Origin: Bacillus niameyensis
GTDB taxonomy: Bacteria; Bacillota; Bacilli; Bacillales; Bacillaceae_C
Assembly: GCF_001375535.1 (NCBI RefSeq)
Contig: NZ_LN831197.1
Location: forward strand, 779,647-843,646
DNA: 64,000 nucleotides
Direction: 5' to 3'
This document shows, one piece after another, positions 38,651 to 47,697 of this stretch. The stretch's first letter is position 1, and every line of letters starts with the position of its first letter. A program made the position numbers and the translations under genes. A model generated the notes under the pieces. The model had not been told where the DNA came from. It worked only from the letters and a program-made list of their open reading frames with translations, and made no database searches.

Positions 38651-39235
38651 ATGCAGTATATTTTAGTATTTTTAGTGGCTTATCTGCTAGGATCAATCCC
38701 ATCGGGACTGATCGTAGGTAAAGTTTTTTACAAAATAGACATTAGAGAACACGGCAGTGGCAATTTAGGGGCAACGAACAGTTTCCGAACACTAGGAAAA
38801 AAAGCTGGTACAGTTGTCATTATTGCTGATACTTTAAAGGGAACTTTAGCGATCTTTTTACCCGTGTTATTTGGTTTCGACGATATTCATCCACTTATAG
38901 CTGGTATTTTTGCTGTAGTAGGCCACATGTTCCCGATTTTCGCCAATTTTCGCGGTGGAAAAGCAGTTGCTACTTCTGGCGGATTACTTTTAGGGTACGA
39001 TCCCATTCTCTTTATATCACTAGTTATCGTATTCTTGATTAGTTTAAAATTATCTAAATATGTCTCATTATCATCGATCATCGTTTCAATTTTTGCTATC
39101 ATCTATACATTATTCACAAAAGATATACCATTAATTATTATCGTGACGATCTTAGCCGTTTTCGTAATTGTTCGCCATAGGACAAACATTAAACGCATTC
39201 GAAATAAAACGGAGCCAAAAGTTAAATGGATTTAA
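38651..39235 (+). CDS. plsY: Glycerol-3-phosphate acyltransferase PlsY
   Basis: Membrane acyltransferase that uses acyl-phosphate to make lysophosphatidic acid, the first step of phospholipid synthesis. 194 residues, seven spans. The three cytosolic motifs are seen: [12 protein letters not shown] (motif 1), [20 protein letters not shown] (motif 2 core; GHxxPxFxxFxGGKGVAT-like) and [14 protein letters not shown] (motif 3). The start is the ATG at 38651 with AAAGGAG at 38635-38641; an in-frame ATG six bases upstream is too close to that site. Long upstream extension (from 38558) is not part of the family. The B. subtilis equivalent is yneS. Confidence 0.93.
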   Translation: MQYILVFLVAYLLGSIPSGLIVGKVFYKIDIREHGSGNLGATNSFRTLGKKAGTVVIIADTLKGTLAIFLPVLFGFDDIHPLIAGIFAVVGHMFPIFANFRGGKAVATSGGLLLGYDPILFISLVIVFLISLKLSKYVSLSSIIVSIFAIIYTLFTKDIPLIIIVTILAVFVIVRHRTNIKRIRNKTEPKVKWI

Positions 39236-39268
39236 ATATCAAGGCCAGTGGCAGAAAGACGGATAGAT

Positions 39269-40402
39269 ATGAAATATAAAAAAACTATTATTACTCTTCT
39301 TATCTTTCTTTTACTAATAGGTATTGCGTTTTTACTCGTTTTCCAAAAATTAAACCAAACACCACCAACATTGACGAATGTAGCTCAACATTATACGAAT
39401 GATGTTTCATACACACCGAAGCATTTTACTACAGAAGCTACAATCGGCGGGATTGGAGATATTTTAATTCATGACTGGGTATATAATGACGCCAAAACAA
39501 ATGGTGGATATGACTTCAACCCTATGTTTGCCCCTGTGAAAGATTTACTGCAAAAACCAGATTTTTTAATAGCAAATCAAGAATCTGTTCCAGGCGGTGA
39601 AGAAATCGGTATTTCTAGTTACCCTTCTTTCAATAGTCCCTATGAGATTGTTGACGCTATAATGAATGCTGGGGTCGATATGGTAACAACCGCTAATAAT
39701 CATATGTTAGACAGAGGCGAGAAAGCCATTGTAAGCGCCATTGACTATTATGAAAAGAAAAATTTGCCTTATACTGGATCTTTTAAAAGTCCTGAAGATA
39801 AAGAAATCATGAGAATTATGACAGTAAATGGAATTCGAATCGCCGTTTTAGCTTATTCTTATGGAACGAATGGAATTCCTATTCCAGAAGGTAAAGATTA
39901 TCTTGTAAGTATGTTGGAACCAGACAAGGTCCTAAAAGATATCGAGGAAGCAAAAGGGAAGTCAGATATCGTCTTACTTGCTTTACATTGGGGTGATGAG
40001 TATATCCGTGAACCGAATCAAAACCAAAAAGACTTGGCCCATCAATTTATTGAAGCAGGAGCCGATATAATTTTCGGACACCATCCCCATGTTTTACAAC
40101 CGATTGAATGGATTGAAAAACCTGACGGGCAAAAGGGCTTAGTAATCTATTCATTAGGAAATTTCCTATCCGGTCAAATTAGAGACTATAAGGATATTGG
40201 TGGAATGATTGAAGTAACCCTTGAAAAGAATGTTGGGCCCGAACAAAAAAACACAACAATTAAAGAAGTTAATTTTTACCCAACATTTAGCTCTAGTCAA
40301 CAATTCCGTAATTATCGAGTCTATCCTATAGATGAAGCGAAAGAAAAAGGTTTTACAAACCATAATAGTAAAGTAATAAATGATTTTATGTTTAGTAAAT
40401 AG
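39269..40402 (+). CDS. CapA-family (poly-gamma-glutamate biosynthesis type) protein
   Basis: 377-residue CapA/PGA_cap family protein. An N-terminal membrane anchor (TIITLLIFLLLIGIAFLLVF) precedes the metallophosphatase-like fold. Metal-site motifs: GDILIHDW, ANQESVPGG, ANNHMLDRGEKAI, HWGDEY and GHHPHVLQPIE. The family includes CapA of poly-gamma-glutamate capsules and many orphan relatives; no capBC is nearby, so a capsule role is unlikely from context. Start is uncertain: ATG 39269 is chosen because the signal anchor begins there; GTG 39248 is the alternative. It sits 33 bases after plsY, so co-transcription is likely. Confidence 0.85.
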   Translation: MKYKKTIITLLIFLLLIGIAFLLVFQKLNQTPPTLTNVAQHYTNDVSYTPKHFTTEATIGGIGDILIHDWVYNDAKTNGGYDFNPMFAPVKDLLQKPDFLIANQESVPGGEEIGISSYPSFNSPYEIVDAIMNAGVDMVTTANNHMLDRGEKAIVSAIDYYEKKNLPYTGSFKSPEDKEIMRIMTVNGIRIAVLAYSYGTNGIPIPEGKDYLVSMLEPDKVLKDIEEAKGKSDIVLLALHWGDEYIREPNQNQKDLAHQFIEAGADIIFGHHPHVLQPIEWIEKPDGQKGLVIYSLGNFLSGQIRDYKDIGGMIEVTLEKNVGPEQKNTTIKEVNFYPTFSSSQQFRNYRVYPIDEAKEKGFTNHNSKVINDFMFSK

Positions 40403-40405
40403 ATC

Positions 40406-40444
40406 AAACGGTTGAAAGGTTCGCCCTTCAACCGTTTATTTTTT
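40406..40444. terminator. Bidirectional terminator
   Basis: AAACGGTTGAA and TTCAACCGTTT pair perfectly between the convergent capA-like and yneQ genes, with a T run on the plus strand. Confidence 0.85.
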
Positions 40445-40750
40445 CCCTAATATCTTCAAATGGTTAAGCTGATGTAGTAAACCTTCTTTAGTCAAAATTT
40501 TCACCTGTTTTTGACCTAATAAATCAAAATGGGAATAGCCATCTTTTCTATGATGAATCCACTCTTCTTTTAAATGATAGACTTTCCCCCACTCTGCCAA
40601 CTTAACTAAATCATTACATCCAACTTTTGTTACTGTATTACAATCAGGAAAACGTTCATCAAGCCAATAATGGGTGATAAAAGCGAGCTTCCCTCCATCG
40701 ATTTCCTTCTTCCATTGGTCTAGCTCTTTTCTTGAAATTCCGAACGCCAT
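40436..40750 (-). CDS. yneQ: YneQ-like protein of unknown function
   Basis: 104 residues from the ATG at 40750, four bases after the yneP stop and behind GGAGAAGGAT. The longer frame from 40801 runs into yneP and is not used. Features: FGISRKELDQWKKEIDGGKLAFITHYWLDERFPDCNTVTKVGCNDL, a conserved stretch of the YneQ family. Role unknown. Next to the thioesterase gene yneP as in B. subtilis, probably one transcript. Confidence 0.8.
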   Translation of the reverse strand: MAFGISRKELDQWKKEIDGGKLAFITHYWLDERFPDCNTVTKVGCNDLVKLAEWGKVYHLKEEWIHHRKDGYSHFDLLGQKQVKILTKEGLLHQLNHLKILGKK

Positions 40751-40754
40751 TTCC

Positions 40755-41189
40755 TTATCCTTCTCCTTCAGAATTCTTTTTTGCATTCGTATATACTTCA
40801 TGCCAATTGGGATATAACTTTCGAAGGGAGACCGGTTTAAAATTCTCCTTTTTCACACAAACATGCTTCGTATAACCGCTAACAGCAAGATCTCCATTAT
40901 TTGAAAAGATTTGATAACCATATGTAGTTCTTAATCCGTTATATTCTTCAATCCAGGTTTTCACATTAACTTTATCTCCGTATCGAATAGGTTGATGGTA
41001 AGATACATTAACATCAATAACAGGTGCCAATATACCATCTTTCTCCATTTCAGTATATTTAAAGCCTAAGTCTTCTATTAATTTAGTCCTTCCAATTTCC
41101 ATCCAAACAAGATAATTTGCATGGTAAACGATCCCCATTTGATCTGTCTCAGCGTAACGTACTTCAATATTCGTCTCAGAAATAACCAT
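40755..41189 (-). CDS. yneP: Acyl-CoA thioesterase, 4HBT hotdog family (YneP)
   Basis: 144-residue hotdog-fold thioesterase. The catalytic Asp is in RYAETDQMGIVYHANYLVWMEIGR, the hallmark of the 4-hydroxybenzoyl-CoA thioesterase/YbgC group. The start is the ATG at 41189, seven codons inside the open frame, behind AGGGG. Coupled to yneQ. It probably hydrolyses short- or medium-chain acyl-CoA; the natural substrate is not known. Confidence 0.9.
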   Translation of the reverse strand: MVISETNIEVRYAETDQMGIVYHANYLVWMEIGRTKLIEDLGFKYTEMEKDGILAPVIDVNVSYHQPIRYGDKVNVKTWIEEYNGLRTTYGYQIFSNNGDLAVSGYTKHVCVKKENFKPVSLRKLYPNWHEVYTNAKKNSEGEG

Positions 41190-41273
41190 CAAAAATACCC
41201 CTATCTTCATATAATCAATTAAAGTTTAGCATATGCATGTTCATCTATGTAGAAAAACACTCTCATACATAAG

Positions 41274-41297
41274 AAAAACCGGCCATTAGCCGGTTTT
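41274..41297 (-). terminator. Terminator after tlp
   Basis: AAAACCGGC and GCCGGTTTT pair perfectly just past the tlp stop on the minus strand, with a T run. Confidence 0.85.
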
Positions 41298-41299
41298 AA

Positions 41300-41530
41300 T
41301 TATTTATAATGGTCTTCCGCTTCATCTTTTACTTCTTCGCGCATTCCCTCGATGCTCTGGCGTCTTCTTTCATTTTTAGCAGCAATTTGCTTCTTTTGCT
41401 CGCCATCAGAAAATTCCATCGTTGCTTCCGCTTCTTCCATATTTTCGATAGTATCATGTATCATATTTTGAAGCTTTTCAACGTTATCGCTGCGATCATC
41501 AGGCTTAGGTTTGTATTTGTCATTTACCAT
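41300..41530 (-). CDS. tlp: Small acid-soluble spore protein Tlp
   Basis: 76-residue thioredoxin-like small spore protein; the name reflects weak similarity only, and there is no CXXC. Sequence KPKPDDRSDNVEKLQNMIHDTIENMEEAE is characteristic. It is made in the forespore under SigG in B. subtilis and lies with sspN, as here. ATG follows AAAGGGTG. Supports a spore-forming host. Confidence 0.93.
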   Translation of the reverse strand: MVNDKYKPKPDDRSDNVEKLQNMIHDTIENMEEAEATMEFSDGEQKKQIAAKNERRRQSIEGMREEVKDEAEDHYK

Positions 41531-41568
41531 TCAAAAACACCCTTTCTTAGATGATAAATCGTTGATAA

Positions 41569-41712
41569 TTACTCCCCTTTTGTCTGGATCACATCAGGAT
41601 GTTGTCCGGATTTATCCGCCATTTTCCTGCCTTTATTTGCGTCAACTGCTACACTTTTCTCACCTTTGTGATTTGTAGTAAAGTTTTCTTGACTATGTTT
41701 TGGCTTATTTAT
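41569..41712 (-). CDS. sspN: Small acid-soluble spore protein N, apparently with ATA start codon
   Basis: A 47-codon frame reads INKPKHSQENFTTNHKGEKS then VAVDANKGRKMADKSGQHPD and VIQTKGE. It aligns residue by residue with SspN, whose usual start is M-x-N-P-K-x-x-x-x-x-F-x-x-N-H. The position of the first Met is ATA (41712-41710). A strong AAGGGGGAG lies eight bases ahead, as for a normal start. No ATG, GTG or TTG exists in frame between the upstream stop and the conserved part, except an internal ATG at residue 31. So either translation starts at ATA or a start mutation has silenced the gene. Lies between tlp and a small FbpB-like gene. Confidence 0.8.
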   Translation of the reverse strand: MNKPKHSQENFTTNHKGEKSVAVDANKGRKMADKSGQHPDVIQTKGE

Positions 41713-41771
41713 TTTGCTCTCCCCCTTTCTATCTTATCATTACCAAGAGGGAGATGATTTATGAGATCGAT

Positions 41772-41900
41772 TTAAGCCCTTTTTGAATGTTTTTCTTCTA
41801 GCCTTGTTTCTATTATTTTCATTGCTTTAGAATCGTTTAGTAACGCTTCTTTATTTTCTTTGACAAGATCAAGAAATGATTTTTTCCTATTTCTTCTCAT
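41772..41900 (-). CDS. FbpB-family small basic protein
   Basis: 42-residue basic protein (MRRNRKKSFLDLVKENKEAL ... ETRLEEKHSKRA) of the Fur-regulated basic protein B family. In B. subtilis FbpB helps a small RNA (FsrA) silence iron-rich enzymes such as aconitase. The gene lies directly downstream of citB, on the same strand, which is aconitase itself. No Fur box is visible upstream. The ATG follows AAGGAGTG. Too short for most gene finders. Confidence 0.75.
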   Translation of the reverse strand: MRRNRKKSFLDLVKENKEALLNDSKAMKIIETRLEEKHSKRA

Positions 41901-41983
41901 CACTTATTCACTCCTTCACATATACTACTATTATTATTAACCAACGGGCGACTGACTAAACCCAATTTTCAAACACTTCACTT

Positions 41984-42024
41984 TAAAAAAGAACACTTCG
42001 CCGTTTTATCCGACAAAGTGTTCT
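41984..42024 (-). terminator. Terminator after citB
   Basis: AGAACACTT and AAGTGTTCT pair around a 17-nt loop that can fold further; six T follow on the minus strand. Confidence 0.85.
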
Positions 42025-42034
42025 AGCTGAATAT

Positions 42035-44752
42035 TTATTCAGCAAGCTTTCCTCGCAGAACCATTTGTAAAATTCCACCATTTCGATAATAGTCAATTTC
42101 AACTTCTGAGTCAAAACGGACTAATGCTTCGAATTTGATTTCTGTTCCATCTTCTTTAACTGCTGTTACAGTTACAAGATCGTGAGGTTTCACCGTTTCA
42201 TCCACTTGGACATTCAGTACTTCCTTACCAGTTAACCCAAGTGTATCGGCATTTTCACCTTTTTTAAATTGCAAAGGCAGTACTCCCATCATTGCAAGGT
42301 TGGAGCGGTGAATTCTTTCAAAGCTCTCAGCAATGACAGTTTTAATACCTAACAGATTTGTACCTTTAGCAGCCCAGTCACGGGAAGAGCCCATTCCATA
42401 ATCTTTACCCGCTAGTACAACAAGGCCAGTTCCGTCCTCTTTATATTGCATGCATGCATCATAAATGGTTGTAACTTCATCATTCGGCCAATATGTTGTA
42501 AAACCGCCTTCTGTACCAGGAGCGATTTGATTACGAATACGGATATTTGCAAATGTACCACGCATCATAACTTCATGGTTGCCACGACGAGAACCATATG
42601 AATTGAAATCACGAGGTTGTACGCCTTTTTCAAGTAAATGTTTTCCTGCTGGAGTATCCTTACCTATAGCTCCTGCTGGAGAAATATGATCTGTTGTTAC
42701 AGAATCCCCAAACTTTCCAACGATCCTCAACCCAGTTAATGGTTTAACGATTTCTAAATCATTGGATAGATTTTCGAAGAATGGTGGGTTTTGAATATAA
42801 GTTGAATCAGCATCCCATTTATACAATGGATCATTACTTGTTTTGATTTCATTCCAACGCTTGTTATCACTAAATACATGTTCATATTCTTTACGGAACA
42901 ATTCTGGAGTAACAGTACTCTTCACAACATTGGCAATCTCTTCTTTAGATGGCCAGATATCTTTCATGAATACATCATTTCCGTCCTTATCTTTTCCAAG
43001 CGGCTCATTGTTCAGATCAATATCGACTGTACCAGCAAGCGCATAGGCAACAACAAGTGGAGGAGATGCTAAATAGTTTCCTCTAACAAGTGGATGAATA
43101 CGGCCTTCAAAGTTTCGGTTACCTGAAAGAACAGAAGTAACAAGAAGATCATTTTCAACGATCGATTTCTCAATTTCCTCTTTTAACGGGCCAGAGTTTC
43201 CAATACATGTCGTACATCCATAACCTACAAGATCAAAACCAAGTTGTGACAAATATGGCATCAATCCAGCGTCACGTAAATAACCTGTTACAACTTTGGA
43301 ACCAGGTGCTAGCGACGTTTTTACATATTTTGGCACATTCAAACCTTTTTCAACCGCTTTTTTCGCGAGTAGACCCGCACCTAACATAACATATGGGTTA
43401 GAAGTGTTCGTACAACTCGTAATAGCTGCGATAGCTACTGCGCCCGTTTTCATACTTACTTCTTCCCCATCATCAAATTTGACGATCGCTTCTTTATTTA
43501 CTTCTTCAGACTTTAATCCGAAACCTTGATTTCCAATAGGTGCTTGCAACGCCTTTTCAAATTCTTCTTTCATTTGTGAAAGTGGAATTAAATCTTGCGG
43601 ACGTTTAGGACCAGATAAATTGGCTTCAATTTCAGATAAGTTTAGCTCTACAATATCTTTATAAACAGGATCTTCCCTATCAATCGTATAGAACATATCA
43701 TTTTCTGATAAATATTTTTCAACAAGTGCAACTTGTTCTTCAGGGCGACCTGTTAAACGTAAATAGTTTAATGTTTCTTCATCTACAGGGAAGAAACCAC
43801 AAGTAGCTCCATATTCTGGTGCCATGTTTGCAATCGTTGCACGATCAGCCAATGGAAGAGTAGACACTCCTGGACCATAAAATTCAACAAATTTCCCGAC
43901 AACTCCATGGGAACGAAGTACCTGTGTAACTTTTAGGGCAAGATCGGTAGCCGTTGCACCATTAGGCAATTCTCCAGTAAGTTTCACACCTACAACTTCT
44001 GGAATAGGGAAGTATGATGGTTGACCTAGCATACCAGCTTCAGCTTCAATGCCTCCAACTCCCCATCCTAATACACCGATTCCATTAATCATCGTTGTAT
44101 GAGAATCTGTACCAACTAATGTGTCAGGATAAGCTTCAAAATCTCCATCAGGTGTTTCGATGGAATGAACTACATTCGCTAAATATTCTAAGTTAACTTG
44201 GTGCACAATACCGGTTGCTGGTGGTACAGCTCTGTAATTGTTAAAGGCCTTTTGAGCCCAACTTAAAAATTCGTAGCGCTCAGCGTTTCTTTCAAATTCA
44301 AAATCCATATTAACTTGCAAAGCTTGAGGCGTTCCGTAAGAATCTACCTGTACAGAGTGGTCAATAACTAGATCTACTGGAATTTCAGGATTGATTTTCT
44401 CAGCATCTCCACCAATGTCTGCCATCGCTTTTCTAAGCGAAGCAAGGTCAACTACAGCTGGAACACCTGTAAAGTCTTGTAAAATTACACGAGATGGTTT
44501 AAAAGGTACTTCACCATCATTTGTTTGATTTTCAGCCCATCTTGCTAAATCTTCTACATGTTCTTTTTTAATTACGCGGTTATCCATTTGTCTAAGCACG
44601 GATTCAAGCAATACCTTGATAGAGTAAGGTAAACGTGATACCTTAGCCACCCCTGCCTCTTCTAATGCAGACAAACGATAATAGTGATAGCGTTTGCCAT
44701 TCAATTCAAACGATGATCTTGCATTAAATTGATCGTTTTTAGATTTAGGCAT
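42035..44752 (-). CDS. citB: Aconitate hydratase A
   Basis: 905-residue TCA-cycle aconitase; in Bacillus it also binds RNA when iron is low. The cluster cysteines are at [11 protein letters not shown] (first Cys) and [13 protein letters not shown] (the CxxC pair). [26 protein letters not shown] and the C-terminal swivel [12 protein letters not shown] are typical of the AcnA type. Start at 44752 behind GGGGGA; the open frame extends 11 codons upstream without a ribosome binding site. A CcpC-type dyad lies at 44889-44903. Confidence 0.95.
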   Translation of the reverse strand: MPKSKNDQFNARSSFELNGKRYHYYRLSALEEAGVAKVSRLPYSIKVLLESVLRQMDNRVIKKEHVEDLARWAENQTNDGEVPFKPSRVILQDFTGVPAVVDLASLRKAMADIGGDAEKINPEIPVDLVIDHSVQVDSYGTPQALQVNMDFEFERNAERYEFLSWAQKAFNNYRAVPPATGIVHQVNLEYLANVVHSIETPDGDFEAYPDTLVGTDSHTTMINGIGVLGWGVGGIEAEAGMLGQPSYFPIPEVVGVKLTGELPNGATATDLALKVTQVLRSHGVVGKFVEFYGPGVSTLPLADRATIANMAPEYGATCGFFPVDEETLNYLRLTGRPEEQVALVEKYLSENDMFYTIDREDPVYKDIVELNLSEIEANLSGPKRPQDLIPLSQMKEEFEKALQAPIGNQGFGLKSEEVNKEAIVKFDDGEEVSMKTGAVAIAAITSCTNTSNPYVMLGAGLLAKKAVEKGLNVPKYVKTSLAPGSKVVTGYLRDAGLMPYLSQLGFDLVGYGCTTCIGNSGPLKEEIEKSIVENDLLVTSVLSGNRNFEGRIHPLVRGNYLASPPLVVAYALAGTVDIDLNNEPLGKDKDGNDVFMKDIWPSKEEIANVVKSTVTPELFRKEYEHVFSDNKRWNEIKTSNDPLYKWDADSTYIQNPPFFENLSNDLEIVKPLTGLRIVGKFGDSVTTDHISPAGAIGKDTPAGKHLLEKGVQPRDFNSYGSRRGNHEVMMRGTFANIRIRNQIAPGTEGGFTTYWPNDEVTTIYDACMQYKEDGTGLVVLAGKDYGMGSSRDWAAKGTNLLGIKTVIAESFERIHRSNLAMMGVLPLQFKKGENADTLGLTGKEVLNVQVDETVKPHDLVTVTAVKEDGTEIKFEALVRFDSEVEIDYYRNGGILQMVLRGKLAE

Positions 44753-44839
44753 AAAATTAATCCCCCATTTCCCTGAGTAATACATATTAAGTCCAACAAC
44801 TTAACTAATTAAAATTAACCATCTTTCCTTACTACAATG

Positions 44840-44903
44840 TTAATACAATATTATGTATAAGTAAATATTAAGAAAGTTATGGTTTTTGATAAGAGAAACT
44901 TAT
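44840..44903 (-). promoter_or_regulatory. citB promoter region with CcpC-type dyad
   Basis: ATAAgtttctcTTAT (minus strand, 44903-44889) is an exact ATAA-N7-TTAT dyad, the target of the citrate-sensing LysR repressor CcpC. A half-site ACTTATAC lies at 44862-44855, and TATTAA at 44845-44840 is a plausible -10. The dyad centre is about 63 bases and the half-site about 25 bases ahead of the inferred start, like the -66 and -27 layout known in B. subtilis. Confidence 0.65.
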
Positions 44904-45035
44904 GTAGTTTATGTTGGACAACGGAAATTAATCCACTGTCTATCATATCAAACAATTCGTTTAAAGAAAATGAAAAGTTTAAAAATCTGAGTAATATGCC
45001 AAATGATGGGAATGAAGTATAACACTAAATTTCAT
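44904..45035. other. Upstream region between citB and glsB-like genes
   Basis: The divergent gap from 44753 to 45105 is about 350 bases. Apart from the citB and glsB control sites listed, nothing was recognised. In B. subtilis sspO and sspP lie next to citB here; no such frame was found. Confidence 0.4.
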
Positions 45036-45061
45036 GTTTATGTATCTCTATCTGAGGTAAT
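45036..45061 (+). promoter_or_regulatory. SigB-like promoter of the GlsB-family gene
   Basis: GTTTAT (45036-45041) and GGTAAT (45056-45061), 14 bases apart, resemble the SigB pattern GTTT...GGG(T/A)A(T/A). The YwzA homologue of this gene is SigB-controlled in B. subtilis. The -10 is imperfect. Confidence 0.35.
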
Positions 45062-45105
45062 AATAATAGAAGCCTCGGTTAATGAATTTATCCTAAAGGA
45101 GATGA

Positions 45106-45375
45106 ATGGATATGGGCTTTTTGCTATATTTGATCGTAGGTGGGATTATTGGCTGGATAGCTGGTCTGATTCTTGGTAAGGACATTCCTGGCGGTGTAGT
45201 AGGTAATATCATCGCTGGAATTATCGGTGCCTGGTTAGGTGGAGCATTACTAGGCGACTGGGGACCAGATATTGCGGGAATTGCTATAGTCCCAGCATTA
45301 ATTGGATCGTTAATACTTGTATTTGTTCTAAGTTTAATTTTAGGCGCAGTAGCTAGAGGTCGTAAAAATACGTAA
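45106..45375 (+). CDS. GlsB/YeaQ/YmgE-family stress membrane protein
   Basis: 89-residue transglycosylase-associated protein family member with three membrane spans and the repeated Gly pattern GGIIGWIAGLILGKDIPGGVVGNIIAGIIGAWLGG. In B. subtilis the relative YwzA is a SigB general-stress protein; in other Firmicutes GlsB anchors Asp23-type proteins. The start could be ATG 45106 or 45112; AGGAG is 4 or 10 bases away. It is convergent with a stress protein of the YflT type. Confidence 0.82.
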   Translation: MDMGFLLYLIVGGIIGWIAGLILGKDIPGGVVGNIIAGIIGAWLGGALLGDWGPDIAGIAIVPALIGSLILVFVLSLILGAVARGRKNT

Positions 45376-45412
45376 ACAGCAGTTTGAACTTCCGTTTTAA
45401 ATTTCACAAAAC

Positions 45413-45443
45413 AGAAGCACCTAGGCGAACCCTAGGTGCTTCT
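45413..45443. terminator. Bidirectional terminator
   Basis: AGAAGCACCTAGG and CCTAGGTGCTTCT pair perfectly between convergent stress genes. Confidence 0.85.
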
Positions 45444-45448
45444 AATGT

Positions 45449-45856
45449 TTATTTTAAGAAGAGGATAATTTTTCCGTTATCCAATTCTTCTAAGTATCGC
45501 TCTTTCCCATTACTGTCTAAGCCTATTAATTCTTCACTATCGATAACTCCAGGAGCAAATGGACCAAAGGCAAACATACCAGGCCCTGGATTTGCACCAG
45601 TCGCTCCTCCAGTCATTGAAGATGCTCCAGCATTAACAGTCCCACCTGAATTAGTAAAGAATCCACCCAATAATCCTAATCCATCTGGTTTCGCCTCATC
45701 CAAATTGATTTGTTCTTTTAATGTTTTTATTACTTGATCATCTCTTGCTAATACAGAAAAATTATCACTTGTAACGCCATCTGACTCATATTTTTTTATT
45801 TCCTTCACTACTTCTTCTTCACTATCAAAAATTCCAACAATTCTTGCACTGTCCAT
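45449..45856 (-). CDS. YflT/general-stress-17M-like protein
   Basis: 135-residue protein with the N-terminal heat-induced stress protein YflT domain (VGIFDSEEEVVKEIKKYESDGVTSDNFSVLA, residues ~7-38). The centre is a Gly/Asn-rich stretch (GGFFTNSGGTVNAGASSMTGG) and the end ELDNGKIILFLK resembles the last strand of the domain. Family members are SigB-dependent; function unknown. ATG follows AAAAGGAGGT. A SigB-like promoter is seen at 45880-45905. Confidence 0.75.
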   Translation of the reverse strand: MDSARIVGIFDSEEEVVKEIKKYESDGVTSDNFSVLARDDQVIKTLKEQINLDEAKPDGLGLLGGFFTNSGGTVNAGASSMTGGATGANPGPGMFAFGPFAPGVIDSEELIGLDSNGKERYLEELDNGKIILFLK

Positions 45857-45879
45857 TTTTATACCTCCTTTTCGTTAGA

Positions 45880-45905
45880 GTTCCCTCTTTTTTTCTATTC
45901 AAAAC
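45880..45905 (-). promoter_or_regulatory. SigB-like promoter of the YflT-type gene
   Basis: On the minus strand GTTTTG (45905-45900) and GGGAAC (45885-45880), 14 bases apart, resemble a SigB promoter, 24 bases ahead of the ATG. Confidence 0.4.
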
Positions 45906-45994
45906 AAAAACATATTTAAAGAAATGTTCTTAATAAATAATGAACACTTTCGTTTGGAGGTTTTACCAATCACACACTTATTTCAAACAAATAA

Positions 45995-46033
45995 CACCCC
46001 AAAAGTTAGATTTTGACTCTAACTTTTAGGGTG
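45995..46033. terminator. Inverted repeat / terminator of the second MFS gene
   Basis: CACCCCAAAAGTTAGA and TCTAACTTTTAGGGTG form a 16-bp stem with one mismatch, 80 bases after the minus-strand MFS stop. Confidence 0.65.
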
Positions 46034-46112
46034 CTCTTCAAAAAGAGACTGTTTTTATTAAACTTTTTTAAAATTCACACTTGAACATGCATTATGTATT
46101 TAAAAATTACCC

Positions 46113-47312
46113 TTAATCAGTAGAGTACATTGAAAATTGTTTTTTGTTAGCACATACTGTAAAAATAATAACGATTAGAAAAAAACTAGAAGAAATTTGG
46201 AATAAATAGTTTATCGCAAGGAATTTCGCAAAAATACCAAAGACTAAACCACTTAATCCGATTCCTAAATCAATGGCAGAGTAATACATGCCATTAGCAA
46301 CACCTCTACGCAGCTTTGGCGTTTTGGCAAGAACCCAAGATTGCAATGCTGGAATCAAAGATCCGTATCCAGCACCGAAAATGATACCTGTTACTAATAT
46401 GCCCACCCATGAAAATGAAAAGGATAAAACCCACATACCTACAAACGCAAGTATTGAACATAAAATAACCAACCCTTTAGGTCCTCTTTTATCAAACCAT
46501 CTACCAGTAAACGGACGAATCAAAGTGGCCATTAATGCATTCATAAGGTAGAATACAAATATTTGTTCAATTTTCCTCTCCTCAGCAAAAATGACAATAA
46601 ATGTGACAATAGTTCCGTACCCAAAAGTTGCCATTAATGTTACAAAAGCCGGGTACCAGCTATTCCTTTCAATTAAGGAACCGAAAAAGGAAAACTTAAT
46701 ATCAGCTTTTTTTATGTTTTTAACTGATTGCGGTGTTTCAAAGTGAATAAGCGAAAGTAAAACAAACGCAATGCATCCCAATACAGCAGAAATGATAATT
46801 ACAGCGTTAAAATCAAAATGTTGATAAATATAGATTCCTAGACTAGGGGCCATAATCATACCAATAGTAATAGATAAACCAAAATAGCCTATTCCTTCAC
46901 CGATTCTGTTATTAGGGACAATATCAACTGCAGCGGTACCATTAACGGTTGTCGACCATCCCCACATGATACCGTGTAGTAACCGTAATAATAAAAGCAA
47001 CATAACTATTTGCGAAAGTGGATACATTATTGTCATAAATAAAAGGGCGGCACTTCCAATTAGCACCAAATGCCGTCTTTTGCTAAATTCTAACAAGTAA
47101 CCGATAAAAGGGCGAATCAACACAGCGCCAATGGAAAACATCGTGGTAATCATTCCTATTTCAAACCCAGAAGCGCCTAATGATTTTACATACGGCGGTA
47201 ACGTTGGAATTAACATTTGAAAACTCATAAATACAAATAAATTAGCGATAACCATCATCGAAAATGATTTCGTCCATAACTGTTGATGCGATTTTAAAGC
47301 CGCAGTTTGCAA
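46113..47312 (-). CDS. MFS transporter (paralogue of the 1580 gene)
   Basis: 399-residue, twelve-span MFS exporter. The start is the TTG at 47312 (MQTAALKSHQQLWTKSFSMM), behind AAAGGTG; the open frame runs 51 codons further without a ribosome binding site. RPFIGYLLEFSKRRH is its A-motif and APSLGIYIYQ marks helix 5. It resembles the transporter at 1580 along its length (MLIPTLPPYVKSLGAS vs MTLPTLPLFVKELGGS; IRPFTGRWFDKRGPKG vs SRTFAGKIYDQKG). The substrate is unknown. Confidence 0.85.
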   Translation of the reverse strand: MQTAALKSHQQLWTKSFSMMVIANLFVFMSFQMLIPTLPPYVKSLGASGFEIGMITTMFSIGAVLIRPFIGYLLEFSKRRHLVLIGSAALLFMTIMYPLSQIVMLLLLLRLLHGIMWGWSTTVNGTAAVDIVPNNRIGEGIGYFGLSITIGMIMAPSLGIYIYQHFDFNAVIIISAVLGCIAFVLLSLIHFETPQSVKNIKKADIKFSFFGSLIERNSWYPAFVTLMATFGYGTIVTFIVIFAEERKIEQIFVFYLMNALMATLIRPFTGRWFDKRGPKGLVILCSILAFVGMWVLSFSFSWVGILVTGIIFGAGYGSLIPALQSWVLAKTPKLRRGVANGMYYSAIDLGIGLSGLVFGIFAKFLAINYLFQISSSFFLIVIIFTVCANKKQFSMYSTD

Positions 47313-47437
47313 TTGGATCACCTTTCTTTTTGTCTTCCTTGCACAAAAAACAATTAATAGTTTAATAACCATTTTGACTTTTAGCCAACACAGATTAACA
47401 CCCTTGTACGTAAAATAACGTAAGGAGGGTGAAGAGA

Positions 47438-47650
47438 ATGATGCAATTGGATAGTAAAATCTCACTGTACTTTGTATGTATCTTGGCAGGATTCGCAGTC
47501 CTTGGATTACTATTATTTCCAGGAGTGACAGTTCTTTTAGGCGTTGTAGCTAACGTTCTAAAAACTATTGGAATTATTGTCATTCTGTTGTTTGCAGCTT
47601 TGATCATTCTAAAAGGTCTAATAAGCCTATTCAACAATGCTCGCCTTTAG
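47438..47650 (+). CDS. Small two-span membrane protein
   Basis: 70 residues, MMQLDSKISLYFVCILAGF with two hydrophobic segments (about 11-35 and 41-62) and a short tail (NNARL). No family recognised. The ATG at 47438 has GGAGGG at 47423-47428. It is divergent from the second MFS gene and ends at a good terminator, which supports a real gene. Confidence 0.6.
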   Translation: MMQLDSKISLYFVCILAGFAVLGLLLFPGVTVLLGVVANVLKTIGIIVILLFAALIILKGLISLFNNARL

Positions 47651-47666
47651 ATAACTTAGTGTATAG

Positions 47667-47697
47667 ACCTTTCTCTTTTCGGAGAAAGGTTCTTTTT
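47667..47697 (+). terminator. Terminator
   Basis: ACCTTTCTC and GAGAAAGGT around TTTTCG, followed by TTCTTTTT, 17 bases after the small membrane protein stop. Confidence 0.85.
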
